In this document: piece after piece, positions 17,567 through 26,939 of the stretch
Layout of the letters: each line of letters starts with the position of its first letter
Position numbering within the stretch: position 1 is the stretch's first letter
Assembly (NCBI GenBank): GCA_900472485.1
Contig: UCII01000019.1
Coordinates: 1 to 64,000, forward strand
Length of the DNA: 64,000 nt
Source: Hyphomicrobiales bacterium
Lineage (GTDB): Bacteria; Pseudomonadota; Alphaproteobacteria; Rhizobiales; Rhizobiaceae
Reading direction: 5' to 3'
Made by a program: the position numbers and the translations under genes
The notes under the pieces: model-generated
The model's input: the letters and a program-made list of their open reading frames with translations, nothing else
The model's database searches: none
Told to the model about the DNA's origin: nothing

Positions 17567-18646
17567 CTAGCAGAAGACATGCGCGGCATCGGGATCGAAC
17601 TCCAGATGCACATTATCGCCGCGGCTGAGACCCGAGATGGCTTCGTGGCCGAAGGGAAGGCGCACCGACAGGGTTTCGCCGGCGGCAATCCGCGTCGTCA
17701 CATGCACGTTGTTGCCGAGGAAAGTGATATCGTTGACCGTCGCGCTGAGGCCGTGGCTTGAGCCTGCTTTGCGCCCGAGCCGAATGCGTTCCGGCCGCAA
17801 CATCAATGCCGCTTTGCTCCCTGACGTCGGCCGGCCGTGAACCGGGATGCTGTCAAAAACGGTCTTGTCGCCGAGTGAGATCGTCGCCTGGCCATTATCC
17901 GAAGACAGCAGATGACAGGAGATGAAATCGCTGTCGCCTATGAATTCGGCGACAAAGCGGGTGCGTGGATTGGCGTAGAGTTCGGGTCCCGTACCGATCT
18001 GATCGATGATGCCTTTGGAGAAGACGGCGATACGATCGGACAACCGCAACGCCTCTTCCTGGTCGTGGGTCACATAGAGGATCGTTACTTCGGTCTGCTC
18101 GTGGATCCTTTTGATCTCGTGCTGGATCTCTTCGCGCAATTTCTTGTCGAGGGCCGACAGCGGCTCGTCCATCAAAAGCACCGGCGGATCATAAGCGAGT
18201 GCCCTTGCAAGAGCCACGCGTTGCTGCTGGCCGCCCGACATTTGCGCGGGCTTGCGGTCCTCGAAGCCTTCGAGGCGGACGAGACGCAGCATTTCCCTGA
18301 CCCGGCTGTCGACCTCTGCCTTCGACTTGCGGCGAACCTTCAACGGAAATGCGATATTCTCTCCGACAGTCAAATGCGGAAATAGCGTATAGCGCTGGAA
18401 CACCATGCCGATATTGCGCTTGTGCGACGGCGTCGACAGTAGCGTCTCGCCATTCAGCAGGATATCGCCCCTGGTCGGGTTCTCGAAACCGGCGAGGATA
18501 TAAAGCGTCGTGCTCTTGCCCGAACCGGAGGGGCCGAGAAAAGTCAGAAACTCGCCGCGCCTGACCTCGAGATTGACGTCGTGGACTGCGACGACGGGGC
18601 CGTATTCCTTGCCGATGCCTTTGATCTTCAGGAAAGATTCGCTCAT
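17567..18646 (-). CDS. PotA-like ABC transporter ATP-binding protein
   Basis: A 359-residue ATPase of the spermidine/putrescine (PotA) type. It has Walker [10 protein letters not shown] near residue 38, the Q-loop, signature [15 protein letters not shown] near 135, Walker [12 protein letters not shown] near 160, an H-loop in [10 protein letters not shown], and a C-terminal TOBE region from about 280. It overlaps the upstream permease by 4 bp. Energises import through the two permeases encoded just before it. The substrate is likely a small cationic nitrogen compound judging from family and neighbours, but is not determined. Confidence 0.9.
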   Translation of the reverse strand: MSESFLKIKGIGKEYGPVVAVHDVNLEVRRGEFLTFLGPSGSGKSTTLYILAGFENPTRGDILLNGETLLSTPSHKRNIGMVFQRYTLFPHLTVGENIAFPLKVRRKSKAEVDSRVREMLRLVRLEGFEDRKPAQMSGGQQQRVALARALAYDPPVLLMDEPLSALDKKLREEIQHEIKRIHEQTEVTILYVTHDQEEALRLSDRIAVFSKGIIDQIGTGPELYANPRTRFVAEFIGDSDFISCHLLSSDNGQATISLGDKTVFDSIPVHGRPTSGSKAALMLRPERIRLGRKAGSSHGLSATVNDITFLGNNVHVTTRIAAGETLSVRLPFGHEAISGLSRGDNVHLEFDPDAAHVFC

Positions 18647-19443
18647 GATTTCAGAACCTTGCGTAGGACCGCGGCCAGCGTCATCAACATGACCGTCAAA
18701 AGGATGAGAAGAGTGGAAGCGGCGGCGACGACCGGAGTCAGATCCTGCCTGAGCGTCGCCCAGACCTTGACAGGCAGCGTCTGCAGCGTTGGGCTCGCCA
18801 TGAAGATCGCAACGACCACCTCATCCCACGATGTCAGGAACGAGAAGACGGCCGCCGAGAACAATCCGTGGCTGATGGCAGGCAGCGTGACCCTGATTTT
18901 CGCCTCGAGCGGAGACGCGCCGCAAAGCACGGCCGCATCCTCGATCGACTTGTCGAAGCCTTCGAGCGCACCGGAGATGGACAGAATGGAGAAGGGCAGC
19001 GCCAGGACAAGATGAGAGAGGACGAAGCCTATCAAGGTGCCCCCCAGCCCCACCCGCAGGAAGAAGGCATAGAGAGCGACGGCGAAGACGACGACGGGGA
19101 GGATCATCGGCGTCAGGAACAGAGCTTTCAATGCATCGCGGAACATGAATTTCCCGCGCACGAGGCCGAAGGAAGTCACGAGGCCGAGCAACACCGAAAG
19201 CACCGTGACGATCGCCGCGATCTTGAAGCTCGTCCAGGCCGAAGCCAGCCATTGCGGATCGGACAGCAGCTCCGCGTACCAGCGCCAGGTCCAGCCCGGC
19301 GGCGGAAAGATCAGCCATTGCGACGAGCCAAACGACAAAGCGGCGATGAACAGGATCGGCAGCAGAAGAAAAGCCGCGGTCAGGACGGTGATGGCAAGCA
19401 GCACATATTTCCACCAGCCGAGACGATCGAAATTCAGCAGCAT
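18643..19443 (-). CDS. PotC-like ABC transporter permease
   Basis: A 266-residue membrane protein with about six transmembrane segments and the EAA loop region CGASPLEAKIRVTLPAI. The ATG at 19443 was chosen because GGAGGG precedes it by seven bases and it starts one base after the upstream permease stop; a longer frame to 19494 would overlap that gene. N-terminus LLNFDRLGWWKYVLLAI begins the first membrane span. Forms the inner-membrane channel with the upstream PotB-like permease. Confidence 0.9.
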   Translation of the reverse strand: MLLNFDRLGWWKYVLLAITVLTAAFLLLPILFIAALSFGSSQWLIFPPPGWTWRWYAELLSDPQWLASAWTSFKIAAIVTVLSVLLGLVTSFGLVRGKFMFRDALKALFLTPMILPVVVFAVALYAFFLRVGLGGTLIGFVLSHLVLALPFSILSISGALEGFDKSIEDAAVLCGASPLEAKIRVTLPAISHGLFSAAVFSFLTSWDEVVVAIFMASPTLQTLPVKVWATLRQDLTPVVAAASTLLILLTVMLMTLAAVLRKVLKS

Positions 19444-19444
19444 C

Positions 19445-20317
19445 TCAACGCCCTCCCGTGCTCTGAACGCCGAAGAGCCGCAGCTGGACGGCATAGAGCG
19501 TCAGCGTGACGACGAGCAGGACGAAGGCCGCAGCACCGCCCATGCCCCAATTGACGAGGGATTGCACGAATTGGGCGATGAGTTCGGCGAGCATCATGTT
19601 CGCAGTGCCGCCCAAAAGCGAGGGCGTCACGTAGTAGCCGAGCGACATGACGAACACCATCAAGGCCCCCGCCATCATGCCGGGAGCGGCAAGGGGTAGC
19701 AGAACGCGGGTGAGGCATTGCAATCGGCTCGCGCCGCATAGGGCGGCTGCCTGCAGCACGGCCGGATCGATCTTCCTCATGACGCCGTAGAGCGGCAGGA
19801 TGATGAACGGCAGCATGATATAGGTCATGCCGATCGTGACGCCGGTGAGGTTGTTGACGAGCGCAAGCGGCTTGTCAATCAGTCCGGCGCCGATCAGCAT
19901 CTTGTTGATCAATCCCGTGCGCTGCAAAAGCACCATCCAGGCATAGGTTCGCGCCAGCAGGTTGGTCCACATCGACAGAAGCAGGATCGCAAAGATCACC
20001 GAAGCCCATCGTGACGGCATGATCGCCAGCGTCCAGGCGACGGGAAAGCCGATCAAAAGCGATATGATGGTGACGAGGCCTGACACGATGAAGGTGTTGC
20101 CAAAAATCTTGATATAGGTCGCGGAGCCCAACAGCTCTGCATAGTTGCCGAAGCCGAATGCCGGCTCCATCACGCTGCGCAAAAGCAGCGCGATGACCGG
20201 AAATATGAAGAAGATCGCCACGAAGGCGAAAGCCGGCGCCACCTGGGCAAATCCGGTGGGTCTTGCCGCCTTGCGCGCCGGTGCGGCCTCGTCCGCAACG
20301 TCTATGTACGTCGACAT
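19445..20317 (-). CDS. PotB-like ABC transporter permease
   Basis: A 290-residue membrane protein with a short cytoplasmic N-terminus, about six hydrophobic spans starting with FAQVAPAFAFVAIFFIFPV, and the EAA motif in LCGASRLQCLTRVLLPLAAPG. Downstream genes follow within 1 bp and then with a 4-bp overlap. A 114-bp gap with a strong hairpin separates it from the upstream binding protein gene, typical of importers in which the binding protein is made in excess. Confidence 0.9.
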   Translation of the reverse strand: MSTYIDVADEAAPARKAARPTGFAQVAPAFAFVAIFFIFPVIALLLRSVMEPAFGFGNYAELLGSATYIKIFGNTFIVSGLVTIISLLIGFPVAWTLAIMPSRWASVIFAILLLSMWTNLLARTYAWMVLLQRTGLINKMLIGAGLIDKPLALVNNLTGVTIGMTYIMLPFIILPLYGVMRKIDPAVLQAAALCGASRLQCLTRVLLPLAAPGMMAGALMVFVMSLGYYVTPSLLGGTANMMLAELIAQFVQSLVNWGMGGAAAFVLLVVTLTLYAVQLRLFGVQSTGGR

Positions 20318-20387
20318 GGCAATCCTTTCCCATTATGGGCGCCAATGAGCAGCGATCGCTACTCGCGGGCCTGGACCTCGCATTGCC

Positions 20388-20413
20388 CCACCGCGAAGAT
20401 TTTTCCGCGGTGG
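20388..20413 (-). terminator. Intergenic hairpin after the binding-protein gene
   Basis: CCACCGCG (20388-20395) and CGCGGTGG (20406-20413) form a perfect 8-bp stem with a 10-base loop, 18 bases past the binding protein stop. There is no U-run in the right place for a full terminator. It is better read as an mRNA 3-prime stabiliser or attenuating stem that raises binding protein over permease expression. Confidence 0.6.
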
Positions 20414-20431
20414 TCTGATCATCTCCGCCGC

Positions 20432-21442
20432 TTACTGCGCCTGCCAGGCGTACCACTTCTTGCCGATGGCATCCCGATTTGCAGCCCAATAATTCATGTC
20501 GGCATTGACCTGGCTGGCGGTCTGCTGGTCCGGCAAGGTCTTGGCTATCTCAGGGTCCATCAGTTTCGCCGAGCCGAGGTTGGTCGGCGCATATCCGGTG
20601 GCCTTTGCCAGATCGGCCTGCGACTGTGCCGAGGTCGCGAGCGCGATGAACTTCATCGCCGTTTCGAGGTTCGGCGCACCCTTCGGGATGACAAGGGAAT
20701 CCGCTGCCGTGATGTTCTGGCTCCAGGAGGTCTCCGTCTTGACGCCGCTATTGGCAAGCGCGGTCATGCGGCCATTCCAGAGACTGCCGAAAGGCGCTTC
20801 GGCCGACGCCAGCAGCTGCTGTGATTGCGCGCCGCTCGACCACCAGACGATATCCGACTTGATCGTATCAAGCTTCTTGAAGGCGCGGTCGAGATCGAGC
20901 GGATAGAGCTTGTCGGCGGGAACGCCGTCGGCGAGCAACGCCGCTTCGATCACGCCAGGGGCGGACCATTTGTAGAAGGTGCGCTTGCCGGGGAATTTCT
21001 TCGTGTCGAAGAGATCCGCCCAGGTCTTCGGGCAGGCGCTGACGGCATCGGCGTTGCAGCCGATAACGAAGGAATAATAGAAACTGCCGACCGAATAGTC
21101 GCTGACGAAACGCGGATCGAGCTTCGATTTATCGATGACCGAAAAATCCAGCTTTTCGAGCAGACCGGCCTTTCCAGCCTGCGCGGCATAATCGCCCTCG
21201 ACGTCGACGACGTCCCAGCTCACCTGGCCGGCTTCGACCATCGCTTTCAGCTTGCCGTAATCCGTTGGGCCGTCCTGCATGACGCCGATACCGGTCTTTT
21301 CTGTAAACTGGTTGGCCCAGGCAACCTTCTGCGCATCCTGTGTGGTTCCTCCCCAGCTCGTGAAGACCATGGTGTCGGCCTTGGCGGGCATGGATGCGGC
21401 CATTATTGCGGCAAAGGCCGCGAGTGCAATTCTTGCTTTCAT
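20432..21442 (-). CDS. PotD-like periplasmic binding protein
   Basis: A 336-residue extracellular solute-binding protein with a signal peptide (ALAAFAAIMAASMPAKA, cleavage near residue 22) followed by MVFTSWGGTTQD, the usual start of polyamine-type binding proteins. Segments DVVDVEGDYAAQAGKAGLL and PKTWADLFDTKKFPGKR are family hallmarks. It ends with YWAANRDAIGKKWYAWQAQ. It binds the substrate of the PotABC-like transporter downstream. The catabolic enzymes lie upstream in the same run, so the ligand is probably the substrate of those enzymes. Confidence 0.9.
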   Translation of the reverse strand: MKARIALAAFAAIMAASMPAKADTMVFTSWGGTTQDAQKVAWANQFTEKTGIGVMQDGPTDYGKLKAMVEAGQVSWDVVDVEGDYAAQAGKAGLLEKLDFSVIDKSKLDPRFVSDYSVGSFYYSFVIGCNADAVSACPKTWADLFDTKKFPGKRTFYKWSAPGVIEAALLADGVPADKLYPLDLDRAFKKLDTIKSDIVWWSSGAQSQQLLASAEAPFGSLWNGRMTALANSGVKTETSWSQNITAADSLVIPKGAPNLETAMKFIALATSAQSQADLAKATGYAPTNLGSAKLMDPEIAKTLPDQQTASQVNADMNYWAANRDAIGKKWYAWQAQ

Positions 21443-21461
21443 GTTCCCTTGTCCTTGTTTT

Positions 21462-21812
21462 TCAGTCTTTGAGGCATGCCTTATGCGGCCACCCGTTCAC
21501 CCCAAGGGGGGAGAAACCGGCGGGCTTCATAATCTTGTTTTCCGCTTGTTCGATCAGGTCGCGTATCTTTGGCAGGAAAGCCTGCCACTCGGGGTCCGCC
21601 GCCAGCCGCCCGCGTCGCGCCTCACGATCATCGAGGCTTGAATAGGCCCAGATGTGCACGATCTCGTTGATGACACCTATTTCCGAATGGAAGTAGCCGA
21701 CAAGATTGCCGAGATGCGCCTTCTGGATGGCAATCCCTTCCTCTTCGACGACCTTCAGATATTGCGGGATCGTGCCGTTCTTCAGCCGGTAGGTGCGGAT
21801 CTCGTAAAACAT
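21462..21812 (-). CDS. NIPSNAP family protein
   Basis: A 116-residue protein with the NIPSNAP pattern: YEIRTYRLKNGTIPQYL at the start, LVGYFHSEIGVINEIVHIWAY in the middle, and WQAFLPKIRDLIEQAENKIM. These ferredoxin-like folds often accompany oxidative catabolic enzymes, with unknown role. It lies 5 bp after the aldehyde dehydrogenase and 19 bp before the binding protein gene, inside the same operon. Confidence 0.85.
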   Translation of the reverse strand: MFYEIRTYRLKNGTIPQYLKVVEEEGIAIQKAHLGNLVGYFHSEIGVINEIVHIWAYSSLDDREARRGRLAADPEWQAFLPKIRDLIEQAENKIMKPAGFSPLGVNGWPHKACLKD

Positions 21813-21817
21813 CGGCG

Positions 21818-23281
21818 CTACCTCATGACGAAGGGATCGGGGATCGGATCATCCGATGTCCGCAGCCAGATCGTCTTGGTGCGCGTGTAATCGAGCGCGG
21901 CCGCAAGCCCGCCTTCCCTGCCATGGCCGGAAAGACCGAAGCCGCCGAAGGGCGCGATCGGCGACACCGCACGATAGGTGTTGACCCAGACGACGCCGGC
22001 GCGGATGCCCTTCATCAGGCGATGGGCGCGCGTAAGGTTCTGGGTGAAGACACCGGATGCCAGTCCGTAGCGGGTGTCGTTTGCCAATCTCAGCGCTTCG
22101 GCTTCCGTCTCGAAGGAGACAGCCGACAGAACCGGCCCGAAGAACTCCTCGGCCAGGGACGGCGAAGCGACACCGTCGCAATCGAGAATCGTCGGCTGGA
22201 AGTAATAGCCGGCGCCATCGGGCCTTTGCCCGCCGGTCATGAGTCGCGCACCGCTTTGAATGGACTTCTCGACGAGGGCCGCAACATGATCCTGCTGCCG
22301 CTTTGTGGCGAGCGGACCGACCTCGGTTGCCATATCGAGCGGCGAACCGATGCGGATCGCCTCGGCCTTGCGCGCGAGGATCGACAGGAAGGTGTCCTTG
22401 ACGCTGGCCTCGACGATCAGCCGCGAGCCGGCCACGCAGCTCTGGCCGGTCGCTGCGAAAATGCCGGCAACCTGAGCATTGGCGGCACTTTCGAGATCGG
22501 CGTCGGCAAAGACGATGAACGGTGATTTGCCGCCCAGTTCCAGCGATGTCGAGGCAAGGTTCTCGGCCGAGTTGCGGACGACGTGACGCGCGGTCTCCGG
22601 CCCGCCGGTAAAGGCGATATGCGCGACCTTCGGATGCCGTCCGAGGGTCGCGCCGCAGGATGGGCCGAACCCGGTGATGATGTTGACGACGCCAGCTGGA
22701 AAACCGGCTTCATGAACCAGGCGCGCGAATTCCAGAAGCGGCGCCGGCCCGTCTTCCGAAGCCTTGACAACCATGGTGCAGCCGGCGGCCAATGCCGGGC
22801 CGATCTTGACGGCCGACAAGAAGAGCTGGCTGTTCCAGGGCACCACCATGGCGACGACGCCGACCGGCTCCCGGCGCAGCCAGACATCCATGTCCGGCTT
22901 GTCGATCGGCAGATAGGAGCCTTCGATCTTGTCGGCAATGCCGGCATAGTAGCGATAATAGTCGGCGACATAGGTAATCTGCGCAGAAGTCTCGCGAATG
23001 ATCTTGCCGGTGTCGCGCGTTTCCAGTTCGGCGAGCTTTTGCGCATTGGCCGCAACCAGGTCGGCGAGCCTGTAGAGAAGCTTGCCGCGCTGCGTCGCCG
23101 TCGTCTTCGACCACGGGCCTTCGTAGAGAGCTTTTTCGGCGGCATTGACGGCGCGATCGACATCGGCCTCGCGCGCTTCCGGCATTTCCGCCCAGACGTC
23201 GCCGGTCGCGGGATCGATACTCTGGAAGCGGCCTTCCCCGTCCAGAAACTCACCGTCGATATAAGACTGGAAGCGCTGCAT
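21818..23281 (-). CDS. NAD(P)-dependent aldehyde dehydrogenase
   Basis: A 487-residue aldehyde dehydrogenase of normal length. Catalytic C282 lies in GQSCVAGSR, general base E248 in LELGGKSPF, and the oxyanion Asn is N150 in VVPWNSQ. It should oxidise an aldehyde to the acid, presumably one released by the upstream monooxygenase. Gaps of 5 bp on both sides place it firmly in the operon with the monooxygenase and NIPSNAP genes. Family resemblance is to betaine/aminobutyraldehyde-like dehydrogenases, but substrate cannot be read from sequence. Confidence 0.9.
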   Translation of the reverse strand: MQRFQSYIDGEFLDGEGRFQSIDPATGDVWAEMPEAREADVDRAVNAAEKALYEGPWSKTTATQRGKLLYRLADLVAANAQKLAELETRDTGKIIRETSAQITYVADYYRYYAGIADKIEGSYLPIDKPDMDVWLRREPVGVVAMVVPWNSQLFLSAVKIGPALAAGCTMVVKASEDGPAPLLEFARLVHEAGFPAGVVNIITGFGPSCGATLGRHPKVAHIAFTGGPETARHVVRNSAENLASTSLELGGKSPFIVFADADLESAANAQVAGIFAATGQSCVAGSRLIVEASVKDTFLSILARKAEAIRIGSPLDMATEVGPLATKRQQDHVAALVEKSIQSGARLMTGGQRPDGAGYYFQPTILDCDGVASPSLAEEFFGPVLSAVSFETEAEALRLANDTRYGLASGVFTQNLTRAHRLMKGIRAGVVWVNTYRAVSPIAPFGGFGLSGHGREGGLAAALDYTRTKTIWLRTSDDPIPDPFVMR

Positions 23282-23286
23282 GGCGT

Positions 23287-24327
23287 TTACTCCGCAAATG
23301 CCGGCATGACTTCGGCGATGAAGCGTTCGAGCGAGGCCTTCTTGCGCTCGAAGGACATGCCTGTGTCGATCCAGAAGGAATATTCGTCGTAACCCATCGC
23401 TTCATAGGTCTTTAGCCGGGCAATCACTGTCGACGCATCGCCGACGACATTGTTGCTGCGCATGACAGCATCGGACAGCATGGCGTTGGCTAGAATCTCT
23501 TCTTCGGGAATGCGCTCGATCAAGCCCTGATGGACCGGCTTCTCGTTCTTGAACCAGGCGAAGAAGTAATTGTAGTAGACGCTGAGCTCGTGGGCGGCCT
23601 GCGCGATGTCATCCTCGGACGAGCCGACATAGGTATGGCGCAGGAGCATGATCTTCGGCCGCTCGATATGCGTGTTCTTGGCGCAGGCATCGTTGAAACG
23701 GCCCATCAGCGCCTCGACCTCGTCATCCCCCTGCCAAAGTGGCGTCACCTGGACATTGCAGCCATTGGCAACGGCAAATTCGTGCGAATTCGGGTCGCGC
23801 GCGGCAACCCAGATCGGCGGGTTCGGCTCTTGCAGCGGCTTCGGCGCCGAAGTGGTCGATGGGAATTTGAAGAACTCGCCATCATGGGCGTAGTTCCCTT
23901 GCCAGATGCCTTTGATGGCGGGGATGAGCTCGCGCATGCGCTGGCCGGCACCCCAAGCGTCGAGACCCGGTAGCAGCCGTTCATATTCGAAAGAGTAGGC
24001 GCCGCGGGCAATGCCGATATCGAGCCTGCCGTCGCAGATGATGTCGGCCATGGCCGCTTCACCGGCAAGCTTGATCGGATGCCAGAACGGCGCGATCACT
24101 GTTCCCGTGCCGAGCCTTGCCCGCGATGTCCGCCGCGCCAGATCGGCGATGGTCACGAAGGGATTGGGCGCGATGGTGAAGTCCATCCCATGATGCTCGC
24201 CCGTCCAGATCGCATGCATGCCGCCCCTGTCGGCGATTTCGCACAGCGCCACGAACTCCTCATAGAGGCTTTTATGCGTCTGGCTCGCGTCGAGGCGCTC
24301 CATGTGAACGAAGAGAGAGAATTTCAT
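23287..24327 (-). CDS. Luciferase-like FMN-dependent monooxygenase (LLM class)
   Basis: A 346-residue protein of the bacterial luciferase superfamily. N-terminal KFSLFVHMERLD strand, WTGEHHGMDF near residue 42, RLGTGTVIAPFWHPIKLAGEAAMADIICDGRLDIGIARG (family core) and an insertion before PPIWVAARDPNS are typical of flavin-dependent two-component monooxygenases. It overlaps the flavin reductase gene by 4 bp, which would supply reduced FMN. The pairing with a hydrolase and reductase recalls RutA/RutF/RutD of pyrimidine breakdown, but there are no RutB/RutC/RutE partners. Confidence 0.88.
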   Translation of the reverse strand: MKFSLFVHMERLDASQTHKSLYEEFVALCEIADRGGMHAIWTGEHHGMDFTIAPNPFVTIADLARRTSRARLGTGTVIAPFWHPIKLAGEAAMADIICDGRLDIGIARGAYSFEYERLLPGLDAWGAGQRMRELIPAIKGIWQGNYAHDGEFFKFPSTTSAPKPLQEPNPPIWVAARDPNSHEFAVANGCNVQVTPLWQGDDEVEALMGRFNDACAKNTHIERPKIMLLRHTYVGSSEDDIAQAAHELSVYYNYFFAWFKNEKPVHQGLIERIPEEEILANAMLSDAVMRSNNVVGDASTVIARLKTYEAMGYDEYSFWIDTGMSFERKKASLERFIAEVMPAFAE

Positions 24328-25259
24328 GCTTGCACCGCCTTCCCGGAAACCGGCCGCACCATGCCGGAGGTCTCGTCGCCAAAATAGACCCCGAAATTGC
24401 CGATCTGGCTTTCCAGAGCGAAGCGAGCGACGATATCGGCCGTGGAGCTGGTCTTGAAGTGCGCCGTCTTCAGCGCATCCGGCTTCAGGAACCTGCCCTC
24501 GCGCGGCTCGCCTTGCGAAGCGAAGGCGCGATAAACGATGTGATGCTTGCCGTCGCTCTTGCCTTCATAGACCGAGTAGAGAAAGCCGATCGTGACCGAA
24601 AGACCGGTCAGTGCCTGCAGGTAGTGACCAAGGATGTCGGCGGGGCTACCCTCCCTGCCCTCGCAATTTGGAAGAGCAAGAACATCATTGCCAAGCAGCA
24701 GGATTTCGCCATCACGCTCGACGACCGCGCCAAGCTCGATATTGCCTTCCGCAGCGGCAGAAACCGCCTTGCTTGCCAGGATCGGCGTGAAATAGCCGCC
24801 GCGCGCATAGCCGAGGCCATTGCGGCCGCTATTGTCGAACGAGACGATGCGTCCCATCAGGACGACATGGTCGCCGGCCTCGATCACCTGTTCCATGGCA
24901 CATTCGAACCATGCGGCGACATCGGCAAGGATTGGGCAACCATCGGCACCCGAATTCCACTCGACGGCGGCGAACCGGTCTTCGACGGGCCGCGCAAAGG
25001 TGTTGGAGACGGCCTTCTGCGTTTCCGACAGCACATTGATGGCAAAGTGCTTCGCGCTCGTCATGGCCGCGAAATTACGCGAGGTCTTGGCGAGACAGAC
25101 GAGAAGAAGCGGCGGATCGAGCGAAACTGAGGTGAAGGAATTTGCGGTAAAGCCGATGGGCAGACCCGCCTCATCGCGCGCGGTGACGACCGTGACACCG
25201 GTCGGAAATGCGCCGAAGGCATCACGCAACGCCCGTGGATCGAAATCTTGTGTCGTCAT
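24324..25259 (-). CDS. Flavin reductase with long C-terminal extension
   Basis: A 311-residue protein. Residues about 1-165 are a flavin reductase (DIM6/HpaC-like) domain with GAFPTGVTVVTA, GFTANSFTSVSLDPPLLLVCL and a GDHVVLMGRIV segment. Residues about 175-311 form an extra domain with ILLLGNDVLALPNCEGREG and TIGFLYSVYEGKSDGKHHIVY, which looks Nudix-like in outline but lacks a Nudix box. Single-domain reductases are about 165 residues. The ATG at 25259 has GGAGG upstream and overlaps the hydrolase stop as ATGA. It likely feeds FMNH2 to the monooxygenase. Confidence 0.85.
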   Translation of the reverse strand: MTTQDFDPRALRDAFGAFPTGVTVVTARDEAGLPIGFTANSFTSVSLDPPLLLVCLAKTSRNFAAMTSAKHFAINVLSETQKAVSNTFARPVEDRFAAVEWNSGADGCPILADVAAWFECAMEQVIEAGDHVVLMGRIVSFDNSGRNGLGYARGGYFTPILASKAVSAAAEGNIELGAVVERDGEILLLGNDVLALPNCEGREGSPADILGHYLQALTGLSVTIGFLYSVYEGKSDGKHHIVYRAFASQGEPREGRFLKPDALKTAHFKTSSTADIVARFALESQIGNFGVYFGDETSGMVRPVSGKAVQA

Positions 25260-26101
25260 CTTGCGTCCTCCCCGCATGAAAGCCACTCGGCAAGCAGCTC
25301 ATTGACGATTTCAGGCGCCGTCAGGTTCACCATATGGCGGTGGCCTTCGACGATGCGCGCCCAGCCATTAGGCGCTGCCGCGGCCATCTGCTCCGCCATC
25401 CGCGGCGTCGAATTCGGATCGTCCGAACCCGTCAGGAACAGAGCCGGCGCCATGACAGCCGGCCAGCGATCCGCATAAGTCTCATCGCCGCCGGCGAAAG
25501 CCGCATAGGCTGTGGCATAGCCTTTCGGATCCACAAGGCTCAGCCAGTTCCGCGTAAGCTCCCGCGCGATTTCACTTTGAGCATCATCCCCGAACCAGCG
25601 CAGCAGCGGGCCTTCCTTGTCGACACCTGAAAGCGGTATTGCCGCTGCGCGTGCAAGCACGGCCGCCTTGGCCTCGGGGTCGCGCCGAAAGACGCCATTG
25701 AGATAGGCGACCCGCTTGATCCGCTCATCAAAGGTAGCGGCAGCCCCTCCGGCAACGAGCGCACCCATCGAGTGTCCGGCAACATTGACTTTGCCGAGTT
25801 CCATCTCATCAAGAAAACCACCGAACCAGGCGACGAAGGCTTCAAGCGGACTTCCCGCCGGCAATGCAGCACTTTCGCCGTGCCCTGGCATATCGACGGC
25901 GATGACGCGATGGCTACGGGAAAAAACCTCGATCTGTGGCGTCCAAGCTTCAAGCCGCATGCCGACGCCGTGGATCAGAACCAGTGGCTCGCCTTTGCCA
26001 ACCTCATGATAGGCCGTGCCGCCTGCCGTGTGTTTGCGGAGCAAACCTTCGGTCTTCAGATGATCGGGCTTGCTCTGGTCCATGGTTTCTATCGCCGGCA
26101 T
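25256..26101 (-). CDS. Alpha/beta hydrolase
   Basis: A 281-residue hydrolase with oxyanion motif LVLIHGVGM, nucleophile S111 in GHSMG, acid in LTGSDDPN and catalytic His in EGHRHMV, resembling enol-lactonases and RutD. No signal peptide. It follows the DUF1185 gene by 15 bp and overlaps the flavin reductase by 4 bp. It probably hydrolyses an amide, ester or lactone product in the same pathway. Confidence 0.88.
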   Translation of the reverse strand: MPAIETMDQSKPDHLKTEGLLRKHTAGGTAYHEVGKGEPLVLIHGVGMRLEAWTPQIEVFSRSHRVIAVDMPGHGESAALPAGSPLEAFVAWFGGFLDEMELGKVNVAGHSMGALVAGGAAATFDERIKRVAYLNGVFRRDPEAKAAVLARAAAIPLSGVDKEGPLLRWFGDDAQSEIARELTRNWLSLVDPKGYATAYAAFAGGDETYADRWPAVMAPALFLTGSDDPNSTPRMAEQMAAAAPNGWARIVEGHRHMVNLTAPEIVNELLAEWLSCGEDAR

Positions 26102-26116
26102 CCAGACATCCGATCC

Positions 26117-26719
26117 TTACACGCCGGCCGGATTGGAGGCGTCCTGCCCCAGATCCTTGAGGTCTTGGTAACGATCGCCGATGCGATGGTGCGGCCGCCC
26201 ACCGACGGAGGCGCCGAGAGCCACGACGATCTCATCGGCGGCAGGCGCATCGGGGACCGACGTCTGGATCGTCAGATAATGCGAACGACGGCCTTCATCA
26301 TTCTTGTCCATCAGCGGGATCATGATCGGTGCATTGGCCGGTCCGCGCGTGTTGCAGAAAGCGAGATAGGATTTGGCGCCGACGGCATGGCGATAGTGAT
26401 TGCCGAACCGCAGGGTGTGGATCAGCGCGGATGCATGTTCGATTTCGCCATCGAGACCGACGACGGCCGATTTGCCATAGGCTTCGACCGCCTCGCCCGA
26501 TCCGACCGCATCGATAATGATCCTGGTGAGCAATTCACCGAGAACAGGCGCAGCGGCATGAATCTCGGGCTTCAGATCCGCAACGAAGCCGCGGCCGGCC
26601 CAGGGATTTTTGACGATCGCGCAAGCCGAAAAGAGCTTCAACGGCGTTACTGCCGCCTTCCCCCCTTCGACAAGCGTCGTTTCGATCTGCAGGACGGTTT
26701 TTCGGATTTGAAGGCTCAT
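26117..26719 (-). CDS. DUF1185 amino-acid-synthesis-family protein
   Basis: A 200-residue protein of the DUF1185 family, with SLQIRKTVLQIETTLVEGG, ACAIVKNPWAGRGFVADL, YGKSAVVGLDGEIEHASALIH and ASVGGRPHHRIGDRYQDL. The ATG at 26719 has GGGAG seven bases upstream; earlier in-frame starts lack one. It is the first gene of the long operon that runs to 17567. The family is linked by name only to amino acid synthesis; its biochemical role is unknown to me. It is a steady neighbour of flavin monooxygenase clusters. Confidence 0.82.
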   Translation of the reverse strand: MSLQIRKTVLQIETTLVEGGKAAVTPLKLFSACAIVKNPWAGRGFVADLKPEIHAAAPVLGELLTRIIIDAVGSGEAVEAYGKSAVVGLDGEIEHASALIHTLRFGNHYRHAVGAKSYLAFCNTRGPANAPIMIPLMDKNDEGRRSHYLTIQTSVPDAPAADEIVVALGASVGGRPHHRIGDRYQDLKDLGQDASNPAGV

Positions 26720-26747
26720 GGCTCGCTCCCATCTAGGATTACGTATG

Positions 26748-26759
26748 ATGGTATGCCAT
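26748..26759. promoter_or_regulatory. GntR operator candidate, site 1
   Basis: ATGGTATGCCAT has palindromic outer arms (ATGG/CCAT). It lies 29 bp upstream of the DUF1185 ATG, where it would overlap the promoter or early transcript. It shares the ATGGTAT core with sites at 26932 and 28721. FCD-type GntR proteins often bind such GTAT-centred palindromes. Confidence 0.55.
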
Positions 26760-26931
26760 AATATAAGACTGTCAAGCATCTTTAAGCGACCGGACTGAAA
26801 AACCTGCCGCACATCAGAAATGACCAGTTATATCAGCGCCTTATCGATAGAAGCGATAAGCGTTCGCGAAAGCGATGCTTGTCGTCGCATATCTTCAGCC
26901 GTCAATATCCCGCTTTTGTATTCATTATTAT

Positions 26932-26939
26932 GGTATACC
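26932..26939. promoter_or_regulatory. GntR operator candidate, site 2
   Basis: GGTATACC is a perfect 8-bp palindrome within TTATGGTATACCG, about 210 bp upstream of the catabolic operon start. Together with site 1 it could allow loop formation or control of a second promoter. Confidence 0.5.
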
